Source of the DNA: JAIOQJ01 sp963718635
GTDB taxonomy: Bacteria; Planctomycetota; Planctomycetia; Gemmatales; Gemmataceae
NCBI GenBank assembly: GCA_963718635.1
Contig: OY970367.1
Coordinates: 5,456,001 to 5,520,000, forward strand
Reading direction: 5' to 3'
DNA length: 64,000 nt
Numbering within the stretch: the stretch's first letter is position 1; each line of letters starts with the position of its first letter. Below the pieces are notes generated by a model. It was not told the DNA's origin, ran no database searches, and saw only the letters and a list, made by a program, of their open reading frames with translations. Below, one piece after another: positions 42,749 through 53,458 of the stretch. Made by a program: the position numbers and the translations under genes.

Positions 42749-43928
42749 ATGGGCGCGACTTTTACGAAGAAATCGATGCGGGTCTCATCGATTCTCCTGG
42801 CGCTGGTCATCCTCTCTCTGCCTGCCTGCCAGATGCATAAAGAGGAGGCGCCGCACGAGGAACACCACGAGATTGTGGTTACCAGCCCCCTGATAAAGGA
42901 CGTGGTCTTCACTCAGCAATACGTTTGCATGATTCACTCGAAGGACCACATCGAAATCTCTGCCCGGGCATTTGGAGTGCTCGAAGAGATTCCTGTGAAA
43001 GAAGGCCAGGCAGTCAAGCAGGGCGAGGTAATGTTCAAGGTTGCTCCGAGGCAGTACCAGGCAAAATACGATGCCGAAGTAGCCAGGTTCCAAGTCGCAC
43101 GATTGGAGTATGAAAACACCAAGCGATTGGCCGAGAAGTCGGTCGATGGCAAAACCTCGGTAGTGTCCGAGCGAGAGGTGGCCATATTCAAAGCGAAGAT
43201 GGACGAGGCCAAGGGCAATATGGAGAAGGCGGAGACCGAATTGAATTTTGCCACGGTCCGCGCCTTTTTCCGGCATCATCGATCGGCAACTGAAACAACA
43301 AGGCAGCACCGTCAAAGAAGGGGAAATTCTCACCACCTTGTCCGACAACAGCACCATGTGGGTTCATTTCAACGTCCCGGAGGCCCGTTACTTCGAAGAC
43401 ATGGCCTGCATGCACAAGGATGATGGAACGGATAACCAAGCAAGAGTCGAGGCGCTATTGGCCGAGTTGAATGCCAAAACCAAAATCGAACTCCTCCTGA
43501 CCAACGGCATCAAGTTTCCCTATCCCGGCAAGATCACCTCGGCCGGGGGAAAATTCGACCCCGAGACGGGCAACACGACCTATCGCGCGGATTTTCCGAA
43601 CCCCGACCGCTTGCTGCGTCACGGGCAGACCGGCACTGTACTGATGCACCGGATAACAAAGGACGCCATTGTCATTCCGCAGCGGGCCGTTTTCGAAGTG
43701 CTCGACAAGCGATACGTTTACATCCTGGGCAAAGATAAAGCCGTGCACCAGCGCGAGATCTTCGTCAAGCATGAAATGGATGACATCTTCGTCTTGGAAA
43801 GCGGACTCGAGCCGGACGACCGCATCGTTCTCGAAGGAGTTCGACAGGTTCGCGAAGGCGAAAAAGTGGATGCCGAGTTTCGTAAGCCCGAAGAGGTGAT
43901 GGCAAATCAAAAGAAGCATGCGGAATAG
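42749..43928 (+). CDS. RND efflux adaptor lipoprotein 1 (AcrA/MexA family; one frame break)
   Basis: Periplasmic adaptor for the HAE1-type pump that follows. ATG 42749 with CACGGAG 8 nt upstream. Signal peptide with lipobox LSLPAC, then a His/Glu-rich patch (HKEEAPHEEHHE). Lipoyl halves are GVLEEIPVKEGQAVKQGEVMF and, after the hairpin, RAPFSGIIDRQ; then TLSDNSTMWVHFNVPEARY and VIPQRAVFEVLDKRYVY. A frame break at about 43258 falls inside NFATVRAPFSGIID. Very similar to the adaptor at 48490, including SLPACQMHKE, so the two are tandem paralogues. The intergenic stretch to the pump contains a palindrome A copy. Confidence 0.92.
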
Positions 43929-43982
43929 GGCGCAATACAAACAACTAAAAAATTTCGCGGCCCGCGAAGTAGTCAGTGCCTT

Positions 43983-44141
43983 GTTAGCCGCGACGCGGAG
44001 GCTTTGCGCAGCGGAGCGCTTTCGGCGTCGGGTCATTTCAACGTGCTGTGAAGTGTTCTGGCGAGCCGAGCAGCGTAAGCTGCCGGGTAAAAAAATCAAA
44101 ACAAGCGCACCGCTGCGCAAATCCTTCGCTTTGCGGCTAAC
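43983..44141. repeat. Palindrome family A with arms 85 nt apart, inside the efflux operon
   Basis: Left arm 43983-44019, right arm 44105-44141 (ends CGGCTAAC), both diverged from the 22406 copy (for example CTTCGCTTTGCGGC). It separates adaptor 1 from pump 1 and could affect the mRNA between them. Confidence 0.75.
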
Positions 44142-44193
44142 GGCGTTTTACATCGCCCTGTCCTAAGACATTCGATCGGATTACCTCTGCACT

Positions 44194-47100
44194 ATGTTCA
44201 CGAATATTCTCTATCGGCCTGCCTTGGCAATTGTCATTTCGATCATTCTGTTGTTTCTGGGAGGGCTGGGAATCAAGTCCCTGCCTGTCTCTCAATTCCC
44301 TTCGATCGCACCGCCGACCGTGATGGTCTTCATCACTTACCCCGGCGCCAGCGCGGAAGTATTGGTCGACTCGACTTTGATTCTGCTGGAGCGCTCCATC
44401 AACGGCGTCCAGGGCATGCGCTACATGTCCTCCGATGCTACGAGTGCGGGCGAGGCGACGATTCTGATTTACTTCGAGCCCGGCACCGATCCGAACATCG
44501 CGGTCGTGAATGTGCAGAACCGGATTGCCATTGTCAAGAACCTGCTGCCCGAGTTGGTGCAGCGAGAAGGAATCATCGTCAACCAGGTCATGCCGAGCAT
44601 GTTGATGTATGTGAACGTCTTCAGCGAAGCGGAAGGCGTCGATCAGAAGTTCCTTTACAATTTTGCCCAGGTCAACATTCTGCAGGATATCCGTCGCGTT
44701 CATGGCATCGGCAGCGCTACCATTCTTGGGAGCCGCACGTATGCCATGCGCATCTGGCTCGACCCCGACAAAATGCGAGCGCGCAACATTTCAACCGAAG
44801 ACGTGATGAAGGCATTGAAGGAACAGAGCGTTATCGGCTCACCCGGACGGCTCGGCCAGGCTACCGGCATTACGTCGCAATCGACCGAATATGTGTTGAC
44901 CTATAAGGGACGTTACAACAAGGAAGAGGAGTACGGCGACATCATTTTGAGGGCCAACTCCCAGGGTCAGGCGCTGTTGCTCAAGGATGTCTGCCGGTCG
45001 AACCCTCCGCTTGAATCGGTCACGGCTATGGCGGGGATTGGCGGCGGCACGGCCATCGCGACCTTGGGCGAAAAGCAAAAAGGGGTCGAACTGGGCTCGG
45101 AATTCTTCGACATCTACTCGGACAAAGACGGCCATCCCTCCGCGGCCATCGTGCTAAAGCAAAATCCCAACACCAACGCCGCGGAGGTCATCGAGGAAGT
45201 GAAGGCGGAGCTGGAGCGAATCAAGAATGAATCGTTTCCGCCCGGCATGAAATATGAGGTGAGCTACGACGTTTCCCGCTTTCTCGACGCCTCCATCGAT
45301 AAAGTGCTTCACACCCTTCTTGAAGCCTTTATCCTCGTGTCGATCGTCGTCTTTCTTTTCCTTGGCGACGTGCGTTCCACGCTGATACCGATTCTGGCCG
45401 TGCCGGTGTCTTTAATCGGAACCTTCTTTTTCATGCAGTTGATGGGTCTGTCGATCAACCTCATTACGCTCTTTGCGATGGTGCTGGCCATCGGCGTCGT
45501 CGTTGACGATGCGATCGTAGTGGTCGAGGCCGTGCATGCGAAGATGCACTTGAAGCACCTGACGCCTTATAAGGCGACCAAAGAGGTTGTCCACGAAATC
45601 AGCGGCGCCATCATCGCGATTACGCTGGTGATGACGGCCGTCTTCGTGCCGGTGACATTCATTCCCGGCCCAGTCGGCACCTTCTATCGCCAGTTCGGCA
45701 TCACGATGGCCACTTCAATCGTGCTCTCCGGCTTGGTGGCCTTGACGCTCACGCCGGTTCTCTGTGCGATGATCCTTAGGCCTCATACCAGCCATGAGAG
45801 AAAACAGGGGCTATTGTCCGCATTGTTGTACCGCCTGGCTGGATTCCTGCGCTTTTTCGACCTTACAGTGGTGAAAGTTACGAACGGCTATGGGGCAATT
45901 TTGGGTCGGATCGTTACACGCCGGGCGCTCACCTTGATTATCGTTGCAGCCTTTTCCGTCGGCGTTTTTGTCGTGAACACGAAACTGCCGTCTGGCTTCA
46001 TTCCGGGCGAAGACCAGGGCGTTCTTTATGGCATCATCCAGACGCCTCCCGGCTCGACGCTCGAATACACCAACTCCAAGTCCCATGAGTTGCAAGCGAT
46101 CGCGCGGGAGATGGAAGGGGTGATATCCGTATCCTCGCTCGCTGGTTACGAAGTTCTAACCGAGGGCCGGGGTTCGAATGCAGGCACTTGCATCATCAAT
46201 TTGAAACCCTGGTCCGAGCGCAAGATGACTTCGCGCGAGATGATCGCAGAACTCGAAGAGAAATGCCGGCATATCTCGAATGTCAAACTGGAATTCTTCG
46301 AGCCGCCTGCCGTGCCGGGATTTGGTTCGGCTGGCGGTTTCTCCATGCGTCTGCTCGACAAGAACCGCACGAACACGACCGACTACAAACGGCTTGGAGA
46401 AGTGACCGATAAGTTCATGGAAGCGTTAATGAAACGCAAGGAGTTGAAAGGCCTGTTCACCTTTTACAACAGCAACTACCCGCAATACGAATTGATCATC
46501 GATAATTACTCGGCCATGCAGAAAGGCGTCTCAATCGGCAAGGCGCTGGACAACCTGAACATCCTCATTGGCAGCACGTACGAGCAGGGGTTCATCCGCT
46601 TCGGGCAGTTCTACAAGGTCTACGTCCAGGCCGCCCCGAAGTTCAGGCGCTTTCGCGAGGATTTGGACAACCTGTTTGTCAAGAATGACCGTGGAGAGTC
46701 CGTGCCTTACTCGGCCTTCCTGAAGATCAAAAAGAAGCAAGGCTTGAACGAAATCACCCGGTATAACTTGTATCCCTCCGCTTCGATCAAAGGCGAGCCG
46801 GCGCCCGGTTACAGCAGTGGTGAAGCAATCAACGCGATTAAGGAAGTGGCGAAGACGCTGCCGCCGGGTTATGGCATCGGCTGGGAAGGTCTTTCGTTTG
46901 ACGAAGCGAAACAAGGAAACCAGGCGGTTTATATATTCCTGATTGTTGTCGCCTTCGTTTATCTGGTGCTAGTTGGGCAATACGAGAGCTTTATTCTTCC
47001 CTTGGGAGTGATCCTGTCGCTGCCGATCGGCGTGTTCGGTTCTTTCCTTTTCTTACAACTGATGGGGTTGGCCAACGACGTTTACGCCCAAATCGGTTTG

Positions 47101-47805
47101 GTCATGCTTGTGGGTTTGCTCGGCAAGAACGCAATCTTGATCTTCGAATTCGCGGTGCAGCGACGGCGCGAAGGGCTTTCCCTGAAGGAGTCGGCGATCG
47201 AGGGTGGCAAACTGCGCTTCCGGCCCATTCAGATGACTTCTTTCGCCTTCATCGCCGGCCTCATCCCGTTGGTCATTGCCACGGGGGCCGGGGCGATTGG
47301 CAACCGCACCATCGGCACAACAGCCGCGGGCGGCATGCTCGTAGGCACTGTTCTCGGAGTCTTGGTCATCCCAGGCCTCTATTACCTATTCGGCCGGATT
47401 GCCGACGGGCGCAAACTTCTGCAGGACGAGGTCGATCGACCTCTCACAGAATATTTCGAACGCAACACCGGACCGAAAGCCGACGTCGCAGAACATGGAG
47501 CTAATGGCGCTGAGGTTGAGCCGGAAGACACCCGTGCGGAAGACGACGGCGGTTTCCGGAAGGCGATGACCATCGGGGTTTTGGCCTGTTTAGCCTACAT
47601 TCTGTATCTCACGTTTCGAAATGGTCAGGCGCCGAAGGCAGAACATGCCGGGAGCTTGGTCGGTTTCCTGTTGACGCCGGCCATACTGGCGGGGATCGTT
47701 GTCAATAGAAGACAATTGTCATCCGGTATAATCGTACTCGTCTACATCGCCTTTGCCTTGGCGAGTTTGGTTGTCATGGTTTTCAGTCAGATGATCAAGC
47801 ATTGA
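44194..47805 (+). CDS. HAE1-type RND efflux pump with extra C-terminal membrane domain
   Basis: AcrB-like proton-driven multidrug pump, here 1203 residues instead of about 1040-1090. N-terminus MFTNILYRPALAIVISIILL is the first helix; helix 4 has AIGVVVDDAIVVVEAVHAK with the paired proton-relay Asp; MTAVFVPVTFIPG and GMLVGTVLGVLVIPGLYYLF mark the other helices. After the normal end (about residue 1085) about 120 residues follow with an acidic linker and three further hydrophobic segments (MTIGVLACLAYILYLTF, LVGFLLTPAILAGIVV, IIVLVYIAFALASLVVMVFS). Relative to its paralogue at 49725 it also has about 29 extra residues near residue 270 (VCRSNPPLESVTAMAGIGG). Intact. The Shine-Dalgarno is weak. 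Confidence 0.94.
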   Translation: MFTNILYRPALAIVISIILLFLGGLGIKSLPVSQFPSIAPPTVMVFITYPGASAEVLVDSTLILLERSINGVQGMRYMSSDATSAGEATILIYFEPGTDPNIAVVNVQNRIAIVKNLLPELVQREGIIVNQVMPSMLMYVNVFSEAEGVDQKFLYNFAQVNILQDIRRVHGIGSATILGSRTYAMRIWLDPDKMRARNISTEDVMKALKEQSVIGSPGRLGQATGITSQSTEYVLTYKGRYNKEEEYGDIILRANSQGQALLLKDVCRSNPPLESVTAMAGIGGGTAIATLGEKQKGVELGSEFFDIYSDKDGHPSAAIVLKQNPNTNAAEVIEEVKAELERIKNESFPPGMKYEVSYDVSRFLDASIDKVLHTLLEAFILVSIVVFLFLGDVRSTLIPILAVPVSLIGTFFFMQLMGLSINLITLFAMVLAIGVVVDDAIVVVEAVHAKMHLKHLTPYKATKEVVHEISGAIIAITLVMTAVFVPVTFIPGPVGTFYRQFGITMATSIVLSGLVALTLTPVLCAMILRPHTSHERKQGLLSALLYRLAGFLRFFDLTVVKVTNGYGAILGRIVTRRALTLIIVAAFSVGVFVVNTKLPSGFIPGEDQGVLYGIIQTPPGSTLEYTNSKSHELQAIAREMEGVISVSSLAGYEVLTEGRGSNAGTCIINLKPWSERKMTSREMIAELEEKCRHISNVKLEFFEPPAVPGFGSAGGFSMRLLDKNRTNTTDYKRLGEVTDKFMEALMKRKELKGLFTFYNSNYPQYELIIDNYSAMQKGVSIGKALDNLNILIGSTYEQGFIRFGQFYKVYVQAAPKFRRFREDLDNLFVKNDRGESVPYSAFLKIKKKQGLNEITRYNLYPSASIKGEPAPGYSSGEAINAIKEVAKTLPPGYGIGWEGLSFDEAKQGNQAVYIFLIVVAFVYLVLVGQYESFILPLGVILSLPIGVFGSFLFLQLMGLANDVYAQIGLVMLVGLLGKNAILIFEFAVQRRREGLSLKESAIEGGKLRFRPIQMTSFAFIAGLIPLVIATGAGAIGNRTIGTTAAGGMLVGTVLGVLVIPGLYYLFGRIADGRKLLQDEVDRPLTEYFERNTGPKADVAEHGANGAEVEPEDTRAEDDGGFRKAMTIGVLACLAYILYLTFRNGQAPKAEHAGSLVGFLLTPAILAGIVVNRRQLSSGIIVLVYIAFALASLVVMVFSQMIKH

Positions 47806-48489
47806 GATTGGCGCTAGGCCCGGGCACTATGCTTTACGCCGCGGGAACGCTTGGGGAAATATTTCCCCAAGCGACTCTCCGTTGGCGGCGACATCAAGGC
47901 CAGCATAGTGGAAGTTTTTTCGCGCACTAAGAGCTTCGCCGTTCAAAGCTTGCGGGCCAGAATGAGCGAATCTCATTCGTCTTCGACGCACGTTGTAAAA
48001 CATTCAAATTCTGTAATGCAACGAACGCCTTAACTTTGGGCGTTTAGCGATTAATATCTAAGCAGCGGTCTTTTGCTAGTGTTGGTTCTAGCAAATGCGT
48101 AGTACTATTTTCAAAATCAACCTTTTGAAACACCTTATTCCGCAGCTCGAATTTGTCAGCGGAAGCTCCTCGCTTTTAGTCTAGTGTGGGAAGCAAGTTA
48201 CGACGAGAGGGCCGCCGAACATTCCACCCGTAGAAGCTATTAGGCCCTCGGTCCGATGCTGCCGAATTATTCTCCACGATGCCGGTGCTGTGCTGTTGCC
48301 TCTGACTCGGGTCCCTTGGTGCGCTAACTGCATTGGCACCGGGTTAGTTGGTTATCGGTCGAGTGTGACCTACAAGGGTGCGGAACTCGTCGGCGCTGCT
48401 CTCCGCGCTCGACTGATTGCACCTTGGAAGGTCCCACCGTTACGAATGCGATGACCGGGTACAACGAACCAAGAGAGCGAGTAACTACG
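47806..48489. other. Gene-free gap between pump 1 and adaptor 2
   Basis: 684 nt. Holds a perfect family B palindrome (47848-47873) and a hairpin TTTGCTAG/CTAGCAAA at 48072-48095. The last 300 nt should contain a leader or promoter for the second pair. No gene recognised. Confidence 0.6.
47848..47873. repeat. Palindrome family B, copy with compensatory stem changes
   Basis: CGCTTGGGGAAAT followed by its exact complement, a perfect 26-bp palindrome. Compared with 35146 the outer stem differs at several positions on both arms in matched fashion. Confidence 0.85.
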
Positions 48490-49590
48490 ATGAGAGTCTC
48501 ACCGATCCTGGCCATCATGCTGGCGCTGATTTGCCTCTCCTTGCCTGCTTGCCAAATGCATAAGGAGCAGGCCGAGCATGAACCGCATAAGATCGTCGCC
48601 ACTTGTCCCGAGGCGAAAGATGTTGTCGTTACCCAACAGTTCGTCTGCCAGATCCATTCCCAGCGGCATATCAACGTACGCGCCATGCAGGAAGGGTATC
48701 TCGAAAAAATAACGATCAAGGAAGGTCAGAAAGTGGAAGAGGGTCAGTTGATGTTCAAAGTCATTCCGACCCTTTATCAGAAAAAGCTGGAAACCGAACT
48801 CGCCGAGGCTCGAACAGCGCAAATCGAATTCGATAATACGAAGCGCTTGAACTCGACGAAAGTGGTCTCCGATCAAGAAGTGGCGATTGCTCAAACCAAG
48901 CTCGATAGAGCCCTGGCCAAAGCCGAACAGGCGCAGGCCGAACTGAACTTCGCCACGATCAAGGCGCCGTTTTCGGGCATTATCGACAAGCTCGAACAGC
49001 AACAGGGCAGCTTTATCAAGAAGGAAGAAATCCTGACCACCCTTTCCGACAACAGTGTCATGTGGGTCTATTACAACGTCCCTGAAACACGCTACTTCGA
49101 ATACATGTCTGGCTTGGACCAGTTCAAGGAAGACGCCAGAATCGAACTCGTGCAGGCAGACGGCAAGAAGTATCCTCACACCGGCAAATTGGCGACTAAA
49201 GCAGGCGAAGCGAAATTCGACAACAAGACGGGCAACATCCCCTTCCGCGCCGATTTTCCGAACGATTCCGGCTTGTTGCGTCATGGGCAGACGGGCACTG
49301 TCTTGATCCACCGAACGCTGAAGAACGCCGTTGTCATTCCTCAGCGAGCTGTCTTCGAAGTTTTGGACAAGCGCTACGTTTACGTAATCGGCAAAGATGA
49401 AGTCGTCCATCCACGCGAAATTACCATCGAGAAAGAATTGGAAGACATTTTTGTCATCAAAAAGGGACTCGATGTACATGACAAGATCGTTCTCGAAGGA
49501 GTCCGACAGGTCCGCGATGGCGATAAAGTGGAATGTGAATTCCATGCTCCCGAATTGGTTATGGCAAATCAGAAGAATCACGCCGAATAG
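48490..49590 (+). CDS. RND efflux adaptor lipoprotein 2 (AcrA/MexA family)
   Basis: Intact 366-residue adaptor from ATG 48490 (MRVSPILAIMLALICLSLPA); the frame is open from 48424 but the signal peptide fixes the start. Lipobox LSLPAC, then the same CQMHKE as adaptor 1. Lipoyl half 1 is EGYLEKITIKEGQKVEEGQL; the helical hairpin is rich in Lys/Glu/Ala; lipoyl half 2 is IKAPFSGIIDKLEQQQGSF. It continues with TLSDNSVMWVYYNVPETRYF, RHGQTGTVLIHRTLKNAVVI and VFEVLDKRYVYVIG. Pump 2 follows after 134 nt, in which a GGCGCAGG/CCTGCGCC hairpin (49624-49645) may act in the mRNA. Confidence 0.95.
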   Translation: MRVSPILAIMLALICLSLPACQMHKEQAEHEPHKIVATCPEAKDVVVTQQFVCQIHSQRHINVRAMQEGYLEKITIKEGQKVEEGQLMFKVIPTLYQKKLETELAEARTAQIEFDNTKRLNSTKVVSDQEVAIAQTKLDRALAKAEQAQAELNFATIKAPFSGIIDKLEQQQGSFIKKEEILTTLSDNSVMWVYYNVPETRYFEYMSGLDQFKEDARIELVQADGKKYPHTGKLATKAGEAKFDNKTGNIPFRADFPNDSGLLRHGQTGTVLIHRTLKNAVVIPQRAVFEVLDKRYVYVIGKDEVVHPREITIEKELEDIFVIKKGLDVHDKIVLEGVRQVRDGDKVECEFHAPELVMANQKNHAE

Positions 49591-49724
49591 TAACTAAAGA
49601 AGCCAGTTTGTCGCTTTTCCCACGGCGCAGGGCCAAGCCTGCGCCTTGTGCTAAGGTGACAGACCAATCCCCGTCGAATGACGACGTCTCCTGATACGGA
49701 CTCCAATCCTAATCTCTCGGAACT

Positions 49725-52700
49725 ATGTTCACCAATATCCTGTTTCGGCCGGCACTGGCGATCGTTATTTCGATCATCCTTTTGTTCCTCGGGGGGCTGG
49801 GGATCAACACCCTGCCTGTCTCCCAATTCCCATCCATCGCGCCGCCAACCGTGATGGTTTTCATCGCCTATCCGGGCGCCAGCGCCAACGTCCTGGTCGA
49901 TTCGACGCTCATCCCGCTGGAACGATCGATCAATGGCGTTCAAAATATGCGCTACATGGCGTCAAGCGCCACAAGCGCAGGCGAAGCCACGATCATGATC
50001 TACTTCGAGCCGGGGACCGACCCGAATCTCGCCGTGGTGAACGTACAAAACCGTATCGCCATCGTGAAAAACCTGCTCCCCCCGCTGGTGAACCGCGAAG
50101 GCATCATCGTGCTTCAGGTGATGCCCAGCATGTTGATGTACGTGAATGTCTACAGCGACGATCCAAATCACAATCAGAACTTCCTCTACAACTTCACTCA
50201 AGTCGACATTCTTCAAGAAATTCGGCGGGTGCCTGGCATCGGCAGTGCCACGATTCTCGGCAGCCGCGAGTATGCCATGCGGGTCTGGCTCGACCCCAAC
50301 AAGATGCGAATCCGGAACATCTCCACCGAAGACGTGATGAAGGCGCTGGCGGAACAGAGCATCATCGGTTCACCTGGACGACTCGGCCAGGCAACGGGCA
50401 TGACCTCGCAATCGACCGAGTATGTACTCACTTATAAAGGGCGCTTCAACAAAGAGAGCGACTACGGAAAGATCATTCTCCGGGCTGACGACGAAGGCAA
50501 GATTCTAAGGCTCGAAGACATCGGCGAAGTAAAACTGGGCTCCCGGTTCTTCGACATCTATTCGGACATGGATGGCAAACCCTCGGCCGCTATTGTTCTC
50601 AAGCAGAATCCCGGAACGAATGCCGCCGCCGTCATCAAGGACGTCAAAAAGAAACTCGAAGAGATCAAGAAGAAGAAATTTCCTCCCGGAGTGAATTTCG
50701 AAGTCACTTACGACGTTTCCAAATTTCTCGATGCCTCGATCGACAAGGTGCTGCACACCCTGCTCGAAGCCTTCGTGTTGGTTTCATTGGTGGTCTACCT
50801 GTTCTTGGGAGACCTGCGTTCCACGCTCATCCCGATTTTGGCAGTGCCTGTCTCCCTCATCGGCACCTTCTTTTTCATGCAGTTGATGGGGTTGTCGATC
50901 AACCTGATCACGCTCTTTGCGATGGTGCTGGCCATCGGTGTCGTGGTCGACGACGCCATCGTGGTGGTCGAGGCGGTCCATGCCAAAATGCACGCCAAGC
51001 ACTGTTCCCCCTATCGGGCGACGAAAGAAGTGCTGCACGAGATCAGCGGCGCGATTATCGCCATCACATTGGTAATGACGGCCGTCTTCGTGCCGGTGAC
51101 TTTTGTGCCGGGACCGGTTGGAACTTTCTATCGCAACTTCGGAATCACGATGGCGACGTCGATAGTGCTCTCGGGCTTGGTGGCTTTGACGCTTACGCCC
51201 GTTCTCTGTGCGATGATTCTCAAACCGCACAATCCAAACAAAGTCAAGATGAGCGGACCGCTAGGGATCCTGTTCTATCGTTTGGCCATCTTCCTGCGGC
51301 TTTTTGACCGCGGCGTCGAAAAAGTGACGAACGGTTATGCCGGAATTCTGAGCCGGATTGTCACGCGGCGTTCGCTGGCCCCGATCGTCATCATGGTCTT
51401 CCTTGCGGGCATTTACCTGGTAAGCACGAAGCTTGCCACCGGGTTTATCCCTGGTGAAGATCAAGGCATCATCTACGGCATCATCCAGACGCCTCCGGGC
51501 TCGACGCTGGAGTACACCAATTCCAAAGCTCATGAACTGCAGGTGATCGCCAAAAGACTCGATGAAGTCTCTTCGGTCTCGTCGTTAGCTGGCTACGAGG
51601 TGCTGACAGAAGGCCGAGGCTCGAACGCAGGCACCTGTCTGATCAATCTGAAGAACTGGTCCGATCGCAAGCGAACCGCTCGCGAGATTATCCAGGATCT
51701 TGAAGAAAAATGCCGGACCATTTCGAACGTCAAGCTCGAGTTCTTCGAGCCGCCGGCCGTGCCCGGTTTCGGCGCTGCCGGCGGTTTCTCGCTACGACTC
51801 CTCGATCAGAACAACGCCACCGACTACAAGCGGCTGGGTGAAGTAACCGACAAGTTCATGGAAGACTTGTCCAAACGCAAAGAACTCGACAATCTGTTCA
51901 CGTTCTACAACAGCAACTACCCGCAGTATGAGCTGATCATCAACAACGACATCGCCATGCAGAAGGGAGTTTCGATCGCCAAGGCAATGGACAACCTCGG
52001 CATCCTCATCGGCAGCACCTACGAACAAGGCTTTATCCTCTTCGGCCAGTTCTACAAAGTTTACGTTCAATCCTTACCGGAATTCAGACGTTATCCCGAC
52101 GATTTAAAAGATCTGTTCATCAAAAACGATCAGGGGGAGATGGTCCCCTACTCCGCGTTCATGACGATGAAGAAGCAGCAGGGCTTGAACGAAATCACCC
52201 GGTATAACCTTTATCCATCCGCTGCCATTCAAGGCGCCCGGCCGCGGGCTACAGCACCGGCCAAGCGCTTGACGCCATTAAGGAAGTCGCCAAGACGCTG
52301 CCTCAAGGTTACGACCTGGGCTGGGAAGGCCTGTCGTACGATCAGGCAAAAACCGGGAATGAAGCGGTTTGGATCTTCCTGATTGTTGTCGCGTTCGTCT
52401 ATCTCGTGCTCGTCGCCCAATACGAGAGTTTCATCCTCCCCTTGGGTGTCATTCTGTCGCTGCCGATCGGCATCTTCGGCTCCTTTGCGTTTCTGCAACT
52501 GATGGGGTTGGCGAACGACGTTTACGCCCAGATCGGCCTGGTCATGCTCGTCGGTCTGCTCGGCAAGAACGCGATCTTGATCTTCGAATTCGCGGTGCAA
52601 CGGCGGCGAGAGGGGCTTTCGCTCAAAGACGCTGCCATCGAAGGAGGCAAATTACGTTTCCGGCCTATTCAGATGACGTCCTTCGCCTTCATCGCCGGTC

Positions 52701-52999
52701 TGATCCCGCTCGTCTTTGCCGAGGGCGCGGGCGCCATCGGCAACCGCACCATCGGCACCACCGCCGCCGGCGGCATGCTCGTTGGCACCGTCCTCGGAGT
52801 CTTGGTAATCCCCGGGCTTTATTATCTGTTTGGCCGTATGGCTGATGGGCGCAAACTCCTCAAGGACGAGACCGACGAACCGCTCAGTGAGATCTTCGAA
52901 CATAACTCGGGGCACGACGCCACCGGCTCGGAAAACGGCGCCAATGGCTCGGCACACACAAACGGCTCAGAAAACGGGGCAAACGGCTCGGGGCACTGA
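49725..52999 (+). CDS. HAE1-type RND efflux pump 2 (one frame break)
   Basis: AcrB-like pump, about 1090 residues when joined. It is close to pump 1 along its whole length (MFTNILFRPALAIVISIILL start, AIGVVVDDAIVVVEAVHAK, PAVPGFGAAGGFSLRLLDQ). A frame break at about 52235, after PSAAIQG, moves the frame to one reading SYDQAKTGNEAVWIFLIVVA, and the gene runs to 52999. The C-terminal tail is a hydrophilic low-complexity repeat (NGSENGANGS occurs twice), quite unlike the membrane extension of pump 1. The break is a single event in an otherwise fully conserved gene, so it is probably a sequence error. Confidence 0.93.
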
Positions 53000-53008
53000 G
53001 CAGAACGA

Positions 53009-53105
53009 GCCTGAAGCGCCAGCGAAGAACTCGGCAACTCGACCACCCACAAAAGCCTGAAGCGCCAGCGAAGAACCCGGCAACTCTTCGCTGGCGCTTC
53101 AGGCT
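53009..53105. repeat. Direct and inverted GCCTGAAGCGCCAGCGAAGA copies after pump 2
   Basis: GCCTGAAGCGCCAGCGAAGA at 53009 and 53055 (direct) and its complement at about 53086-53105. The second and third copies form a 20-bp hairpin with a 10-nt loop that may terminate or stabilise the pump mRNA. The rest of the 53000-53458 gap has no gene I can support. Confidence 0.75.
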
Positions 53106-53458
53106 TGTAGTGCTCTGCCTGCCCCGTCAATGTCTTCCGGCCCGGACTGAGCCATCTCCCACGCTTTACCCTTCTTGACCAATTCCTCACTCGATTGCCC
53201 CATCTGCGCCGGTATTTTCGGTTTTGTCGGCACAACCGGTAAAGTCGGCTCGCTTCAGCGGTCGAAGAAAGGAGCGGAAGCGCTCGCTCGTCGGGTCATG
53301 CAGGTTCTGCTCTCCCATGATCGAAGCGCGACTGCTCAGAAAACTCACCGCTCGAGAGCGAGGAGTTTTCCAACATCAATGCGGACGATGGATCGGCCCA
53401 TCGAATGTCGGCCATGGCGAACGGAAGATTCTGGCTCAGGACGTTAAGGACGACACGG

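Noticed and set aside
48424..48489. Upstream start for adaptor 2
   Set aside because: The lipoprotein signal peptide begins at 48490; the extra 22 residues would hide it.
48499..49581. 360-residue minus-strand reading frame
   Set aside because: It is the exact antisense of the intact adaptor gene, with biased composition and no family resemblance.
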